64,000 bases of DNA from Acinetobacter sp. A2 (GCF_012371325.1 NZ_JAAZQX010000008.1:1-64000), one strand, 5' to 3'. Counted from the stretch's first letter, positions 38,538 to 49,505 are shown. Translations and numbers: made by a program. The notes: generated by a model not told the origin, from the letters alone.

Positions 38538-40106
38538 ATGCCAGATTTAAAACAACATTCTGAGTTAAATCAGTATCATCTTGGCATGTGGTATGGTGCG
38601 TATCGGCTTTTAATTGCCTTTTGTTTACTGCTGATTACCCTACTCACCTTTCAGCAGCTTGGTTCACAGTATCAACATCCTGGTTTATATCTGTATACAC
38701 TGGTCTGCTATTTTGTGTTTAGCTGTGTGCAACTGATCAGCTATAAATATATTCCCTTCAAAAGCAGCCAACAACTGACTCTATTTTTTGCGGTTGATAT
38801 TATTGCGCTGAGTAGCCTGACTTTTGCAACCGATGGACCCAACCTCTATTTAAGTTTATTGTTTGTGATCACGATTTTTGCGGCATCGTTATTGCTGCAA
38901 AAACGTAAAGCCTTAGCCATCACCCTCATTGCCATGATTATGGTGATTTACCAACATTTTGTTGGCAGCTTACTGGCCTTTTCTTCACTGAATAATATTG
39001 GTCATAGTGCCCTGCTGGCATTTTTATTTTGGGTGGTCTATGGCAGTGGCCGTATTGCGGTACGACGCTTTCAGCTGTTAGAAAATCTCAACTTTTCGCA
39101 ATCTTTAGAACTGCACCGCCTACAAAATATTAATCGGTATATTTTAGAACAAACGGAAATGGGTTATTTGGTGCTAGATGAAAATTGTCATGTGGTTTTA
39201 AGCAACCCTGCGGCCTGTTATTTATTGGGTATTCCTGCACAATACGCACACTCAACCTATCCACTGTATAAAATTCAGCCCGATTTATTTGATCTGTTCA
39301 AATTTGACCAGTTACAAGATGGTGAAAAATTTCAGTTTGAATCACAACTCAGCAATTTTCACGTGCATATTCAGGTGCAAAAACTCAAAGTACCGCATCA
39401 AACATTAACCTTATTGGCACTTCAGGATGGACAAAAAATAAATCAACAAGTCCAGCAACTCAAACTGGCGGCCTTAGGGCAATTATCAGCCAGTATTGCC
39501 CACGAAATCCGTAATCCACTGGCTGCCATTGTACAGGCCAATACGCTCCTCAGTGGCAGTGACGCAGCACAACAACAATTGTTGTCCGGCATGATCAGTA
39601 AACAAGCGGCCCGGATTGATAAAATTATTCACGACACCTTAAGTATGGTGAAAAACAAACAAACCACACCTGTAGTGATTCAGCTAAACCAATTTTTGCC
39701 GCAACTCATTAGGGAAGATTTACCCGATGCTGCCAGTAAAATTCGGCTGCAACTTGAAAATCAAATCAGTATTCTGTTTGATGAATTACAGTTACGCCAA
39801 GTGCTAATAAACCTGATTCGCAATGCCATTCGACACAATTCAGCAGATCAGCAAGCCATAGAAATTCATGCATATCATCAAGCAAGTCATATTTACATTG
39901 ATGTACAGGATTTTGGCTCAGGGGTTGCCAGTCAGGATATTCGCTATCTGTTCCAACCATTTTTCAGTACCGAAATTAATGGAACTGGTTTAGGATTATA
40001 TTTATCACATAGTTTTTGCGAAGCCAATCAAGCCAAGCTAAGCTATGTAGAACAAAAACAAGGGGCATGTTTCAGAATTAAATGCCAATGCCCACCCGCG
40101 ATTTAG
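38538..40106 (+). CDS. pilS: Sensor histidine kinase PilS
   Basis: Controls type IV pilin transcription with PilR. The 522-aa protein has six N-terminal transmembrane helices (about residues 20-185), a PAS-like region, the phospho-His box HEIRNPLAAI (about 320-330) and ATPase motifs RNAIRH (N box), DFGSG (G1) and GTGLGLYLS (G2, about 480). pilR follows 43 bases downstream. Confidence 0.94.
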   Translation: MPDLKQHSELNQYHLGMWYGAYRLLIAFCLLLITLLTFQQLGSQYQHPGLYLYTLVCYFVFSCVQLISYKYIPFKSSQQLTLFFAVDIIALSSLTFATDGPNLYLSLLFVITIFAASLLLQKRKALAITLIAMIMVIYQHFVGSLLAFSSLNNIGHSALLAFLFWVVYGSGRIAVRRFQLLENLNFSQSLELHRLQNINRYILEQTEMGYLVLDENCHVVLSNPAACYLLGIPAQYAHSTYPLYKIQPDLFDLFKFDQLQDGEKFQFESQLSNFHVHIQVQKLKVPHQTLTLLALQDGQKINQQVQQLKLAALGQLSASIAHEIRNPLAAIVQANTLLSGSDAAQQQLLSGMISKQAARIDKIIHDTLSMVKNKQTTPVVIQLNQFLPQLIREDLPDAASKIRLQLENQISILFDELQLRQVLINLIRNAIRHNSADQQAIEIHAYHQASHIYIDVQDFGSGVASQDIRYLFQPFFSTEINGTGLGLYLSHSFCEANQAKLSYVEQKQGACFRIKCQCPPAI

Positions 40107-40149
40107 TCTTTATTTAACGATGTAGTTTTTGTGTTGTTTTGGGGAAAAT

Positions 40150-41577
40150 ATGCACGCTGTTCAACCTTTGGTTTTATTGGTCGATGACGAAGAAGACCTT
40201 TGTACTCTTATGCAAATGACTTTGGCTCGCATGGGCATTCAAACTCATGTGGCCTACCGTCTGGAACAAGCGAAACAGCGTTTGGCTGAACATCATTATG
40301 ATGCTTGTTTAACCGACTTAAACCTACCCGATGGCAATGGTATACAACTGGTGGAATTCATTGCAGAGCAATATCCCAATTTACCCGTAGCCGTGTTAAC
40401 AGCTTATGGCAATATGGAAATTGCAATTGCGGCATTAAAGGCGGGTGCATTTGACTTTGTTAGCAAACCAGTTAATCAGATGCATTTGCAGCAACTCCTT
40501 GAAAAAGCGCTAAATAAGCCGTTTGATAAAGCCGAACCAAACAGCCAAGATCAACTCGAATACAAAATGTTGATTGGGCAATCTTTGCCTATTCAGCAAT
40601 TACGCAGCACCATCAAAAAAATTGCCCGCTCGCAAGCGCCTGTGTTTATTACAGGCGAATCAGGTACAGGGAAAGAAGTAGTTGCCAATTTGGTACACCG
40701 TTTAAGTAACCGCAATGAAGGGCCATTTATTGCAATTAACTGCGGGGCAATTCCAACCGAGCTCATGGAAAGCGAGCTGTTTGGGCATAAAAAAGGCAGC
40801 TTTACAGGCGCAACCCAAGACAAACAGGGTTTGATTCAATCTGCACATGGTGGCAGCTTGTTCTTAGATGAAATAGCCGAGTTGCCACTGAGTATGCAAG
40901 TCAAACTGCTGCGTGCGGTTCAGGAAAAACGGATTCGTCCTGTCGGTTCAGACACCGAAATTGATGTCGATTTTCGTGTGATCAGTGCCAGTCATCAAGA
41001 CTTAGAAAGTTTGGTTCAGCAAGGACGTTTCCGTCAGGATTTATTTTTCCGTATTCATGTGATGGATTTGGTTTTGCCTGCCCTGCGTGAACGTGAACAA
41101 GATATTTTATTACTGGCAGATCACTTCATTCAAAAAGTCGCACAAGAATGGGATATTCCTGCTAAACAGCTCACCCCACGGGCCCAGCAATTTTTACTGG
41201 AACAATACTATCCTGGCAACGTGCGTGAATTACGCAATATTATTGAACGCGCCATGACCCTGAGTGATGATGCCGTCATTGATCTACAACACCTGCAAAC
41301 TGCGCCATTACGACAGTTTAGTATGGAAACTAGCACTGAGACTCCGTCATCCTCAGACACAAATAACACACTCATGTCAGATGCGATGCCAACAGGACGT
41401 AAACTGCCAGAAGAAGGTTTAGAAGCTTATTTAGAAAAAGTGGAAAAAGATATTTTACTGAATGCCCTGAATCTAACCCACTGGAACCGCACCTTAGCCG
41501 CAAAAAAACTGGGGATGTCTTTCCGTTCTTTACGTTATCGTTTGAAAAAATTTGGGCTTGATACTGAAGATGAATAA
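40150..41577 (+). CDS. pilR: Sigma-54-dependent response regulator PilR
   Basis: A 475-aa NtrC-type activator with a receiver domain (DDEED, phospho-Asp in CLTDLNLPDG, Lys in FVSKPV), an AAA+ domain with Walker A GESGTGKE (about 168), the sigma-54 loop GSFTGA (about 216), Walker B FLDEIAELP, and a Fis-type HTH at the C-terminus (NRTLAAKKLGMSFRSLRYRL). Drives pilA from a -24/-12 promoter. I chose ATG 40150 behind GGGGAAAA; an in-frame TTG seven codons earlier is unlikely. Confidence 0.95.
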   Translation: MHAVQPLVLLVDDEEDLCTLMQMTLARMGIQTHVAYRLEQAKQRLAEHHYDACLTDLNLPDGNGIQLVEFIAEQYPNLPVAVLTAYGNMEIAIAALKAGAFDFVSKPVNQMHLQQLLEKALNKPFDKAEPNSQDQLEYKMLIGQSLPIQQLRSTIKKIARSQAPVFITGESGTGKEVVANLVHRLSNRNEGPFIAINCGAIPTELMESELFGHKKGSFTGATQDKQGLIQSAHGGSLFLDEIAELPLSMQVKLLRAVQEKRIRPVGSDTEIDVDFRVISASHQDLESLVQQGRFRQDLFFRIHVMDLVLPALREREQDILLLADHFIQKVAQEWDIPAKQLTPRAQQFLLEQYYPGNVRELRNIIERAMTLSDDAVIDLQHLQTAPLRQFSMETSTETPSSSDTNNTLMSDAMPTGRKLPEEGLEAYLEKVEKDILLNALNLTHWNRTLAAKKLGMSFRSLRYRLKKFGLDTEDE

Positions 41578-41593
41578 GCACTATTCATCTTCA
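41565..41593 (+). repeat. Perfect 12-bp hairpin across the pilR stop codon
   Basis: TGAAGATGAATA (41565-41576) and TATTCATCTTCA (41582-41593) flank a 5-base loop; the left arm contains the last pilR codons and most of the TAA. No T-run follows on the plus strand. Same design as the hairpin at the gph stop. Confidence 0.6.
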
Positions 41594-41633
41594 AACTGTA
41601 TGCGTTGTAATTTGTGAATGACCAATGATCGTA

Positions 41634-42803
41634 TTAACGACGACTGAGCAACAAGTTTGCCACATGCTCTAAATAGGCATCCTCTTTCATCTCTGCAGTT
41701 TGGATATATTGCTGATTCGGCTGAATCCCTACGCCTTCAATCATTTGATCGCGTGGGGTGTAGTAATGCGAAACCGTCATTTGCAAGGCTGAACCATCGC
41801 TGAGAGGAAACAGCTTCTGTACCACACCTTTGCCATAGCTTTTTTCACCCATGACCCAAGCTCGTGCGTGATCTTTCAAAGCAGCAGTAAAGACCTCTGC
41901 GGCCGAAGCCGAACGCTGATTAATCAGTACCCCTACTTTTAAATTTTGAAATTCAAAACTTGGTAATGCCTGAAATTGCTGATCGCCCTCAGAACGACTT
42001 TTGGTCGATACAATCACACCCTGATTTAGAAATAAATCGGCAGATTCTACTGCAGCAGACAACAAGCCCCCTGGGTTATTACGCAAGTCAATCAATACAG
42101 CTCTTAAACGTGGTGTACTATGTTCTTCAATTAAGCGTTTGATTTCATTAGCAGTATCTTGCTGAAACACGCGGACCTTAAGCAACAAGACCTGATTCGG
42201 AAGCATTTGTGCCTGAATATCAGTTTCCACTTTTTTGTTGCGCACCAATAACATAGAGGGCTGATTGGCCGCACGCTGTACACTTAAAGTCGAACCTACT
42301 GAACCTGTGAGCAAGTTATTGACCTGCTCTGCAGTGAGTTTTCTTAATTCCTGATCATCAATTTTGAACAGGCTATCACCATTACGCAGTCCTTGTTTGG
42401 CAGAGTCTGCATCGGTATTTAAGTTCTGAATTACCCACTGCTGCTGGGCCATTTCATAACGTAAATTAAAATCGACCGAAGCCAAATCGCCTTCGGTATA
42501 TTGTAGAAGCTGTTTATATTCTTCTGCAGTTAAATAACGCGAATAGCGGTCTAAACCGCTCACCAAGCCACGAATGGCTTGCTGAAATAAGGCATCGTCA
42601 CTTTTTTCAGTCACGTAGTTGTCTTTGACTATGCCATAAATTTGTACAAACTCCTGAATCGCCTCGACAGGCACATCTACATAATCCTGTGCCTGTGTTG
42701 GCCCATCCAGCTCTAACTCATCAGGTGCAGCCCAAGTCTGGGAATGACCAACCCACAACAGCAATGTCGTCAATGCCAATGCATAAATTTTGTGAGCCGT
42801 CAT
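41634..42803 (-). CDS. ctpA: S41 carboxy-terminal processing peptidase
   Basis: A periplasmic serine protease of the Tsp/CtpA family. The 389-aa protein has a signal peptide (about 1-25, cleaved near TWA-AP), an N-terminal helical part, a PDZ domain (about 115-190; GLRNGDSLFKIDDQEL) and the peptidase core with RSASAAEVFTAALKDH (catalytic Ser at about 297) and the Lys in GEKSYGKGVVQ (about 320). It is probably involved in envelope or peptidoglycan-hydrolase turnover. It follows gpmI by 18 bases, a linkage shared with other proteobacteria. Confidence 0.92.
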   Translation of the reverse strand: MTAHKIYALALTTLLLWVGHSQTWAAPDELELDGPTQAQDYVDVPVEAIQEFVQIYGIVKDNYVTEKSDDALFQQAIRGLVSGLDRYSRYLTAEEYKQLLQYTEGDLASVDFNLRYEMAQQQWVIQNLNTDADSAKQGLRNGDSLFKIDDQELRKLTAEQVNNLLTGSVGSTLSVQRAANQPSMLLVRNKKVETDIQAQMLPNQVLLLKVRVFQQDTANEIKRLIEEHSTPRLRAVLIDLRNNPGGLLSAAVESADLFLNQGVIVSTKSRSEGDQQFQALPSFEFQNLKVGVLINQRSASAAEVFTAALKDHARAWVMGEKSYGKGVVQKLFPLSDGSALQMTVSHYYTPRDQMIEGVGIQPNQQYIQTAEMKEDAYLEHVANLLLSRR

Positions 42804-42821
42804 TCCATCACCAGTCTGAGG

Positions 42822-44369
42822 TTATGCCTGTAGGCAAATTAAGTTACGACCTTGCATGTCTGCAGGGACAGGCAATTGCATCAAATTCAGTAAAGTTGGC
42901 GCAACGTCTGCCAACACACCACCTTCTGCAATAGTCGCCTGTGTTGGGCCTACATAAATGAATGGCACCAATTCAGTCGTATGTTGCGTGTGTACCTGAC
43001 CACTGTCATAGTCTTGCATTTGTTCAACGTTACCATGGTCAGCAGTAATAATCATGTGACCCTGTTTCGCCATCACCGCTTCATAGACGCGACCCAAGCA
43101 GGTATCGACCGCTTCAACCGCTTTCACTGCAGCATCAAAAACACCAGTATGACCGACCATATCGCCATTGGCATAGTTCACCACCAACAAGTCATACTCA
43201 CCTGAATTGATTGCAGCAACCAGTTCATCGGTCACTTCATAAGCACTCATTTCTGGTTTTAAGTCATAAGTTGCCACATTTGGTGATGGAATCAGGATGC
43301 GTTTTTCACCCGGATATTCATCTTCACGGCCACCACTAAAGAAGAAGGTCACGTGTGCATATTTTTCAGTTTCGGCAATACGCAACTGGGTTTTACCTAA
43401 GTCTGATAAGTACTCACCAATTGAGTTTTTCAAATCTTCTGGCATATACGCCACAGGCGCAGCAATACTGGCTTGATAACGGGTCAACATCACAAATTTA
43501 GACAATTGCGGCACAACTTTTCGCTCAAAGCCAGCAAAGTCCTGTTCCACAAAGGCTTTGGTTAATTCACGCGCGCGGTCAGCACGGAAATTCATGAATA
43601 CCACGCTGTCGCCATCTTGAATCTGGGCAATTTCACCAATACGAGTGGCTTTAACAAACTCATCGCTTTCATCTGCTGCATAAGCCGCTGCCAAGCCCTC
43701 TACCGCAGTTGCAGCAGTACGCACTGCCTCACCTTCAGTGAGTAGACGATAGGCTTGTTCTACACGATCCCAACGGTTGTCACGATCCATTGCAAAGTAA
43801 CGGCCAATTAAGCTAGCAATACGCCCCTGACCTGGATATTGTGCAAATAATGCATCCAGTTTTTCTAAAGAAGGCTGTGCGCTTTTGGGTGGTGTATCAC
43901 GACCATCTAAAAAGGCATGTAGATACACTTTTGCACCACGTTTAAGTGCCAATTCTGCCATCGCCACAATGTGATCTTCATGCGAATGCACACCACCTTC
44001 AGACAATAAACCCAAAATGTGCACTGCACCGTTAGCAGCTTTGGCTTTTTCTACAGCATCCACCAACACCTCATGCTCAAAAAAAGCACCTGTGCGGATG
44101 TCTTTGGTAATACGGGTAAAGTCTTGGTATAACACGCGCCCTGCGCCCAAGTTCATGTGACCCACTTCAGAGTTGCCCATTTGACCATCTGGCAGGCCAA
44201 CATCTTCACCAGAACCAGAGATCAAACCATGCGGATGCTTTTCCTGCATAGCAGTCAAATTTGGTCGTTTCGCTGCTAAAAACGCGTTGTCTTCGACCGC
44301 TTCGCGATGACCCACACCATCCATAATCACCAATACGTGAGGGATTTTGCCAGCAGTTGCATCCGCCAT
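42822..44369 (-). CDS. gpmI: 2,3-bisphosphoglycerate-independent phosphoglycerate mutase
   Basis: Interconverts 3- and 2-phosphoglycerate using two Mn ions. The 515-aa alkaline-phosphatase-superfamily protein has LVIMDGVGH at the N-terminus, the phospho-Ser in [16 protein letters not shown] (about residue 64), the HEDH region, DGRDTPPKS, and the C-terminal [10 protein letters not shown] metal site. The open frame begins with a TTG two codons earlier; ATG 44369 is the better start. Confidence 0.97.
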   Translation of the reverse strand: MADATAGKIPHVLVIMDGVGHREAVEDNAFLAAKRPNLTAMQEKHPHGLISGSGEDVGLPDGQMGNSEVGHMNLGAGRVLYQDFTRITKDIRTGAFFEHEVLVDAVEKAKAANGAVHILGLLSEGGVHSHEDHIVAMAELALKRGAKVYLHAFLDGRDTPPKSAQPSLEKLDALFAQYPGQGRIASLIGRYFAMDRDNRWDRVEQAYRLLTEGEAVRTAATAVEGLAAAYAADESDEFVKATRIGEIAQIQDGDSVVFMNFRADRARELTKAFVEQDFAGFERKVVPQLSKFVMLTRYQASIAAPVAYMPEDLKNSIGEYLSDLGKTQLRIAETEKYAHVTFFFSGGREDEYPGEKRILIPSPNVATYDLKPEMSAYEVTDELVAAINSGEYDLLVVNYANGDMVGHTGVFDAAVKAVEAVDTCLGRVYEAVMAKQGHMIITADHGNVEQMQDYDSGQVHTQHTTELVPFIYVGPTQATIAEGGVLADVAPTLLNLMQLPVPADMQGRNLICLQA

Positions 44370-44513
44370 AATCAATACTCTTTTTCGTCTACAAATTAAT
44401 CATGCTATCTTAACGAATTTTGCGTCAAGACTCTATGTTCAGAAGATGGTTTCCACCACTGATTCAGATAGGTTTAGCCAATCAAACAGAAAAGCAGCAG
44501 CATCGGTGCGCAC

Positions 44514-45584
44514 TTAGCGTGCACGATGCAATAAATAGCCGCCGATGACAAACATCAGAACAATAGGAATAAATACGAACCACGCAGGCGATGGTGCATA
44601 AACCAAGCTTGCATAGCCCAAGAAATCCTGCAAATAAAAGAAGGTTAAACCCACAAATAAGGCAATCACCAAACGAAAACCCATAGATTGCTGACGTAAC
44701 GGCCCAAAAATAAAGGAACAGGCAATCACCACCAAGGCAATTAGGGCAAATGGCGCACCAAGTTTTTGCCAAAAGGCCAATTGGTAAGTTTTTGGCACTT
44801 GGCTGTATTCATGCATATAACTCATGAAACTCACCAACTGGCTAGGTGATAAATCTTCAGGGTCGATGGTGACCATGTGCACATATTTCGGCTGCAAAGC
44901 CAAAGCCAATGCTTGTTGGCTATTTTTGGCCAAGGTCGCGTTACCTGCTTGCAAAATATCCATCTGTTCAGTTTGATTCAACAACCAGCTTCCATCTTTA
45001 ACAAACTGCCCTTGATCGGCAGACAGCGTGCCACGCAGACGATAGTTCTCATCAAAGTCGACCACTTGCACATTTTTTAGCTGACCTTGGGCATTAGCAT
45101 AGTCAATATAAATAAATCGATTGCCTTCACGTGACCAATAGCCACGAACTTCGCCCAACTCTGCTACGCTGCGGTGACTTTTAACGCTTTTGGCCTGTTC
45201 GTTGGTATACGGTATCACCCATTCACTAAGTACAAACGACAGAACGACCAACACCAAAGCGGAACGAATGACCCATCCCACAATACGCCACAGACTAATT
45301 CCTGCAGAACGCATCACAATCAATTCACTGTTGGATGCCAAAGTACCCAAACCTAAAACTGCACCAATTAAGGCAGAAATAGGTAAAATTTCATAAAGAT
45401 AGGTTGGCGCACCCCATAACACATACAGTAGCGCCTGCCATGCACCATAACCCTCTTTGAGTGAACCCAACTCTCCCAAATAGGTAAACAACACCTGCAA
45501 ACCAGACAGAATTGCGGTGGCACCAAACATAGCCAGTGCCGTGGTCTTGATAACGTGTTTTGCAACTATACGACGTGCCAACAT
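44514..45584 (-). CDS. lptG: LPS export permease LptG
   Basis: Inner-membrane half of the LptB2FG ABC transporter that lifts lipopolysaccharide to the outer membrane (lipooligosaccharide in Acinetobacter). The 356-aa protein has three N-terminal and three C-terminal transmembrane helices around a periplasmic beta-jellyroll domain (about residues 130-265), the YjgP/YjgQ layout. Its ATG follows the lptF stop after one base, so the two subunits are tightly coupled. Confidence 0.95.
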   Translation of the reverse strand: MLARRIVAKHVIKTTALAMFGATAILSGLQVLFTYLGELGSLKEGYGAWQALLYVLWGAPTYLYEILPISALIGAVLGLGTLASNSELIVMRSAGISLWRIVGWVIRSALVLVVLSFVLSEWVIPYTNEQAKSVKSHRSVAELGEVRGYWSREGNRFIYIDYANAQGQLKNVQVVDFDENYRLRGTLSADQGQFVKDGSWLLNQTEQMDILQAGNATLAKNSQQALALALQPKYVHMVTIDPEDLSPSQLVSFMSYMHEYSQVPKTYQLAFWQKLGAPFALIALVVIACSFIFGPLRQQSMGFRLVIALFVGLTFFYLQDFLGYASLVYAPSPAWFVFIPIVLMFVIGGYLLHRAR

Positions 45585-45585
45585 C

Positions 45586-46686
45586 TTAAGACCTCACTCG
45601 CTGAATTTGCTGCTTAATTTTAGGTGCCAGTTTTTGTTTACGCGAGAACAAGGCTGCGGCAATGGCATACGCCAACAATACCAGTGGATAGGCAATCATG
45701 CCCATCTCTTCCTTGCTAACACGAGTTTTAACTGCCATCAGTGCCACAATCAAACTGGCGAAAATTAACAAAGCTGGAAATAGTTTTAAATAACGTCCCT
45801 GCCGTGGACTCACTTCTGATAATGCCACTGCTAAAAACAGCGCCACCACAATTGCAAACGGCACAAAAATACGCCAACCTAGCTCACTGGCCACCACAGG
45901 GTCTTCACGGTTTTCCCAGAGTTGTGACGTGGTTAAAGCTTCGACTTCAGCACTTTCAAATTTGGCTTCTTTGTCATTTTCTAAACGTAAACGATAACTT
46001 TGGAATTCTGCCTGGGAATATTTGGCTGTGCCTGGGAATATTTCATAACGGCGACCTTCAACCAAATCCACCACATTGGCAGGATCATTTTCCAGTTCTA
46101 CCCGTGTGGCCTCTTTGGCTAAAATCATCACATCTGGGCGGCCTGCTTTTTCAGCCCGTTGATAGAAGAAAATATCTTTCAGGTTTTTACGGTCTTCAGA
46201 TAAATCGCCTGCATAAATGGTGTATGGCCCCGAAGAAATAAATTCTTTGGGTCGCACCAAATCAAAACCTGTACGCACCGCCTGACTAGTGGTCAGTGCT
46301 TCAAACTGACGAATCCCCCAAGGCGATGCCCACAGCATCAAAAAGCCTTGCACAATCAGAAACACCAACGTCATAGGTACCAATAAACGTGCCAACTGAT
46401 GTCGACTCACACCACTACTGTTGAGCACTGCCATTTCATGATCGACATATAAACGACCAAAGACCAGCATCAGACCAATAAAGAAACCTAAAGGTAAAAT
46501 CAGCGTCAAAAATTCAGGCAAGCGATAGCCAATGATGCTGAATAAAATACTCGCATCCAAACGCCCTTGCGCGGCTACGCCAAAATACTTGATCAGTCGA
46601 CCACCCATCATGATCAAGGTCAGTAAGGCAATCACAACCAAGGATGTCGACACAACTTGCTTGACCAAATAACGCCGAATAATCAA
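45586..46686 (-). CDS. lptF: LPS export permease LptF
   Basis: The partner permease of LptG. A 366-aa YjgP/YjgQ protein starting MIIRRYLVKQVVSTSLVVIA, with six predicted membrane helices and a central periplasmic domain. It is the first gene of lptFG, divergent from pepA across a 155-base region that contains an inverted repeat. Confidence 0.95.
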   Translation of the reverse strand: MIIRRYLVKQVVSTSLVVIALLTLIMMGGRLIKYFGVAAQGRLDASILFSIIGYRLPEFLTLILPLGFFIGLMLVFGRLYVDHEMAVLNSSGVSRHQLARLLVPMTLVFLIVQGFLMLWASPWGIRQFEALTTSQAVRTGFDLVRPKEFISSGPYTIYAGDLSEDRKNLKDIFFYQRAEKAGRPDVMILAKEATRVELENDPANVVDLVEGRRYEIFPGTAKYSQAEFQSYRLRLENDKEAKFESAEVEALTTSQLWENREDPVVASELGWRIFVPFAIVVALFLAVALSEVSPRQGRYLKLFPALLIFASLIVALMAVKTRVSKEEMGMIAYPLVLLAYAIAAALFSRKQKLAPKIKQQIQRVRS

Positions 46687-46771
46687 ATTATTTCTTCCAA
46701 AATGTGAGGGAATCCAATTCGCGTTAGTTTACCTGAATGTGCAAAATATAAAACCTATCACCTTGTTATAC

Positions 46772-46802
46772 ATTGAAACTCGACGCATAAAAATGTTTCA
46801 AT
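46772..46802. repeat. Inverted repeat in the lptF-pepA divergent promoter region
   Basis: ATTGAAAC (46772-46779) and GTTTCAAT (46795-46802) are exact complements, 23 bases centre to centre (about two helical turns). The position suits an operator for one or both genes; no regulator is recognised. Confidence 0.4.
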
Positions 46803-46841
46803 GGTTGCATAGTTTGCACATTTAGATAGGCATAAAATCCA

Positions 46842-48293
46842 GTGATAAAATTTAGCTTAAGTACGTCATTCCCAGCGCAAAGCGCCAATGAATATTTGTT
46901 GATTTTAGTGGCTGCAGAGCAAGTTCCACAGGCAACTGCTGCTTATCAAATCAAGGATTTAGACCGTATTCTTGATGCCACACAATTTAAGGCAGGCCTG
47001 AATGAAAGTCTAAGTCTGGTGGCCAATGTTGCAGAATGTGCACATAGCGCTCTGATTGGCTTAGGTAAAGTTGAAGAATTACAGCCTGCAAAACTGGCAA
47101 AAATTGCACAAAGCATTATCAAATCTTCACAAAAAAAATTTAAACAGATCAGCATTGATCTGTCTGCCTTGCCAAGCGAATTGCATTATGTATTTGCACT
47201 TAGCCTCACGCAGGCAGCTTACGCCTTTGATGAATTCAAAAGCAAAAAGAATGAATTTAATCTTGAACAGATCAACTTAATTGCCAAAGAAAGCTCACTC
47301 ACTGCCGATCAGTTGCAGTTAATTGAAGCTGTGCAATCAGGGCAAAACATGGCGCGTGACTTGGGTAACCGTCCGGGCAACATTTGCTTCCCTGAATATT
47401 TGGCAGAACAGGCTCAAGCCTTGGCGGCAGAGTTTCCAGACCTGCTCAAAGTCACCATTTTAGATGAAGCACAAATGGCGGAACTGGGCATGGGTGCATT
47501 CCTTGCAGTCAGTCAGGGTTCAGACCGTCCAGGGCGCATCATTAGTCTTGAATACCAAGCGCAGCGTGATGAAGCCCCTGTGGTCTTAGTGGGTAAAGGG
47601 ATTACTTTTGATACAGGCGGCATTTCACTCAAACCTGGCTTAGGCATGGATGAAATGAAATTTGATATGTGTGGTTCTGCCTCAGTCTTAGGCACCATGC
47701 GCGCACTGTGCGAAGCACGTTTGCCAATTCATGTGGTCGGCACCATTGCTGCGGCTGAAAATATGCCTTCAGGTAAAGCAACCCGCCCAGGTGATATTGT
47801 GACCAGTATGAGCGGTCAAACCATCGAAATTTTAAATACCGATGCCGAAGGTCGTTTGGTACTGTGCGATACCCTTACCTATGTGAAACGCTTCAACCCT
47901 GCGTTGGTGATTGATATTGCCACTTTAACAGGCGCGTGCGTGGTTGCACTCGGTTCAGTGCTAACCGGTATGTTTAGCCCTGACGATGAACTGGCAGCAG
48001 AATTGGAAGCCGCAGGACAAACTGCATTTGACCGTGTATGGCGCATGCCTGTAATTGATGACTATCAGGAACAACTGGATTCACCATTTGCCGACATTGG
48101 CAACATTGGTGGGCCAAAAGCAGGTTCAGTGACTGCAGCTTGTTTCTTGCAGCGCTTTACCCGTGACTACCGTTGGGCGCACCTAGATATTGCAGGTACA
48201 GCATGGAACTCAGGCAGCAATAAAGGTGCAACAGGCCGTCCTGTTCCATTATTGATGCAATTCCTTGCACAACGTGCAGGCCATAATGGCTAA
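46842..48293 (+). CDS. pepA: Leucyl aminopeptidase
   Basis: M17 metallopeptidase removing N-terminal residues; E. coli PepA also binds DNA at Xer recombination sites. 483 aa. The N-terminal macro-like domain is divergent. The C-terminal catalytic domain carries [17 protein letters not shown], the signature [10 protein letters not shown] (about residue 333) and [14 protein letters not shown]. It begins at GTG 46842 with a weak ribosome-binding site. holC overlaps its end by eight bases, the pepA-holC order seen in gammaproteobacteria. Confidence 0.95.
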   Translation: MIKFSLSTSFPAQSANEYLLILVAAEQVPQATAAYQIKDLDRILDATQFKAGLNESLSLVANVAECAHSALIGLGKVEELQPAKLAKIAQSIIKSSQKKFKQISIDLSALPSELHYVFALSLTQAAYAFDEFKSKKNEFNLEQINLIAKESSLTADQLQLIEAVQSGQNMARDLGNRPGNICFPEYLAEQAQALAAEFPDLLKVTILDEAQMAELGMGAFLAVSQGSDRPGRIISLEYQAQRDEAPVVLVGKGITFDTGGISLKPGLGMDEMKFDMCGSASVLGTMRALCEARLPIHVVGTIAAAENMPSGKATRPGDIVTSMSGQTIEILNTDAEGRLVLCDTLTYVKRFNPALVIDIATLTGACVVALGSVLTGMFSPDDELAAELEAAGQTAFDRVWRMPVIDDYQEQLDSPFADIGNIGGPKAGSVTAACFLQRFTRDYRWAHLDIAGTAWNSGSNKGATGRPVPLLMQFLAQRAGHNG

Positions 48294-48693
48294 AGTCAGC
48301 TTTTATTTGTTTGAAAAAAGCCCTGAACGGCAAGTGGAAAGCACTTGCCGTTTATGCCGCAAAATTATGCGGCAGCAGGCGCGCATTTGGCTGCACTGCC
48401 CTGACGCTGACTTGCAACAAGCCTTAGATGAACGTCTATGGAGCTTTGATGCCAGCAGTTTTATTCCTCATGGCATCAACCAAACACAGGCCAGTGTATG
48501 TATTTCTGCCGAATTACCGCTTGAATCGGACTGGATTGTGTTTAATTTTAACAGTCAGGCACTTGAAGCCTATGCAAAATTTAGTCACATTATTGAGATT
48601 ATTGAAAATCACGACACTGCCAAAGTGCTTGGGCGTGAAAAATTTAAACAATATCGACGTTTGGGCATAGAACCACAGACGTTTAAGCTTTAA
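48286..48693 (+). CDS. holC: DNA polymerase III subunit chi
   Basis: Chi links the clamp loader to SSB. The 135-aa protein begins [14 protein letters not shown] at ATG 48286 inside the pepA end and contains [34 protein letters not shown] and the C-terminal [15 protein letters not shown] further upstream ATG (48265) lies in pepA and is less likely. In E. coli valS follows; here an unknown gene does. Confidence 0.92.
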   Translation: MAKVSFYLFEKSPERQVESTCRLCRKIMRQQARIWLHCPDADLQQALDERLWSFDASSFIPHGINQTQASVCISAELPLESDWIVFNFNSQALEAYAKFSHIIEIIENHDTAKVLGREKFKQYRRLGIEPQTFKL

Positions 48694-48740
48694 TTTTAAA
48701 ACGATTTTTACAAATACTGCTCAGAATAAGGAGAGTTGTT

Positions 48741-49361
48741 GTGACCTTAAATGTCGGCTCAGATTTTAAACAGCGCTGGTTAACTGCGCCTCAGGCTGTG
48801 CGCCAGACATTTATGGATGACCTTTACCGCATCTGTGAAGTCTTGCAACCTGAAACGAATTTGCAAAACTGGATTGCCCAAGATCAACGTGCACAACAGC
48901 AATCTCAGAACACCATTGAACAAGCTTATGCCAATTTAAAAGCACGCTTGATTGAAGAAGCCCGCCAGCGTCGTCAGTTGGCCTTAGAGAAAAAACTGGA
49001 GCAGCAGCGTGCAGAACAAGCAGCCTATGCTGCACAGTTACAACAAGATGAAGCTCAGCGTTTTGCAGAGCAAACCCAGACCCTAGCCATTATGCGCCAA
49101 AGTTTGGATCATGAAATTTCAACCTATACCGCACGTTATCAGAAAAATCCTGAATTCCCTGCACTGAGTTTTAATAAAGCAGCTTTAAGTGTTAGTGATG
49201 ATCAAATCCTGTCTGAATTGGAAAGTGTGCGTTTGCGTTTAGAATTAGAAGCAGAAACCCAGATTGAACAAGCAGTGACCATTTTCCGTGCACGCCTGCA
49301 TGCTGCTGCTCAGGAAGAAATAGACTATATTTTAAAAAATTCAAATTTTTCTAAAGAGTAA
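48741..49361 (+). CDS. Hypothetical coiled-coil protein
   Basis: I do not recognise this 206-aa protein. It begins at GTG 48741 behind AAGGAGAG. After about 50 residues it becomes a long charged, Gln/Glu/Ala-rich coiled coil (about 55-135; ARLIEEARQRRQLALEKKLE), then a second helical segment. There is no signal peptide or membrane helix, so it is cytoplasmic. It follows holC by about 47 bases and may be co-transcribed with pepA-holC; a link to replication is possible but unproven. Confidence 0.75.
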   Translation: MTLNVGSDFKQRWLTAPQAVRQTFMDDLYRICEVLQPETNLQNWIAQDQRAQQQSQNTIEQAYANLKARLIEEARQRRQLALEKKLEQQRAEQAAYAAQLQQDEAQRFAEQTQTLAIMRQSLDHEISTYTARYQKNPEFPALSFNKAALSVSDDQILSELESVRLRLELEAETQIEQAVTIFRARLHAAAQEEIDYILKNSNFSKE

Positions 49362-49447
49362 TTTTACTTTTTATACAAAATTAACCCAAAGTTTTAACCC
49401 AAGTGTCATTAAACTGCAACATTTCTGTCACATCATGAGCGCTCGGA

Positions 49448-49469
49448 AAAAGTTGAATTTTCAACTTTT
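49448..49469 (+). terminator. Hairpin after the pepA-holC-coiled-coil genes
   Basis: AAAAGTTGAA/TTCAACTTTT with a 2-base loop, followed by ATTTCCTTTT. It could terminate the upstream genes weakly or act as a leader structure for the small gene at 49506. Confidence 0.4.
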
Positions 49470-49505
49470 ATTTCCTTTTATGACTTTTGCAATCATGGGT
49501 TTCAA

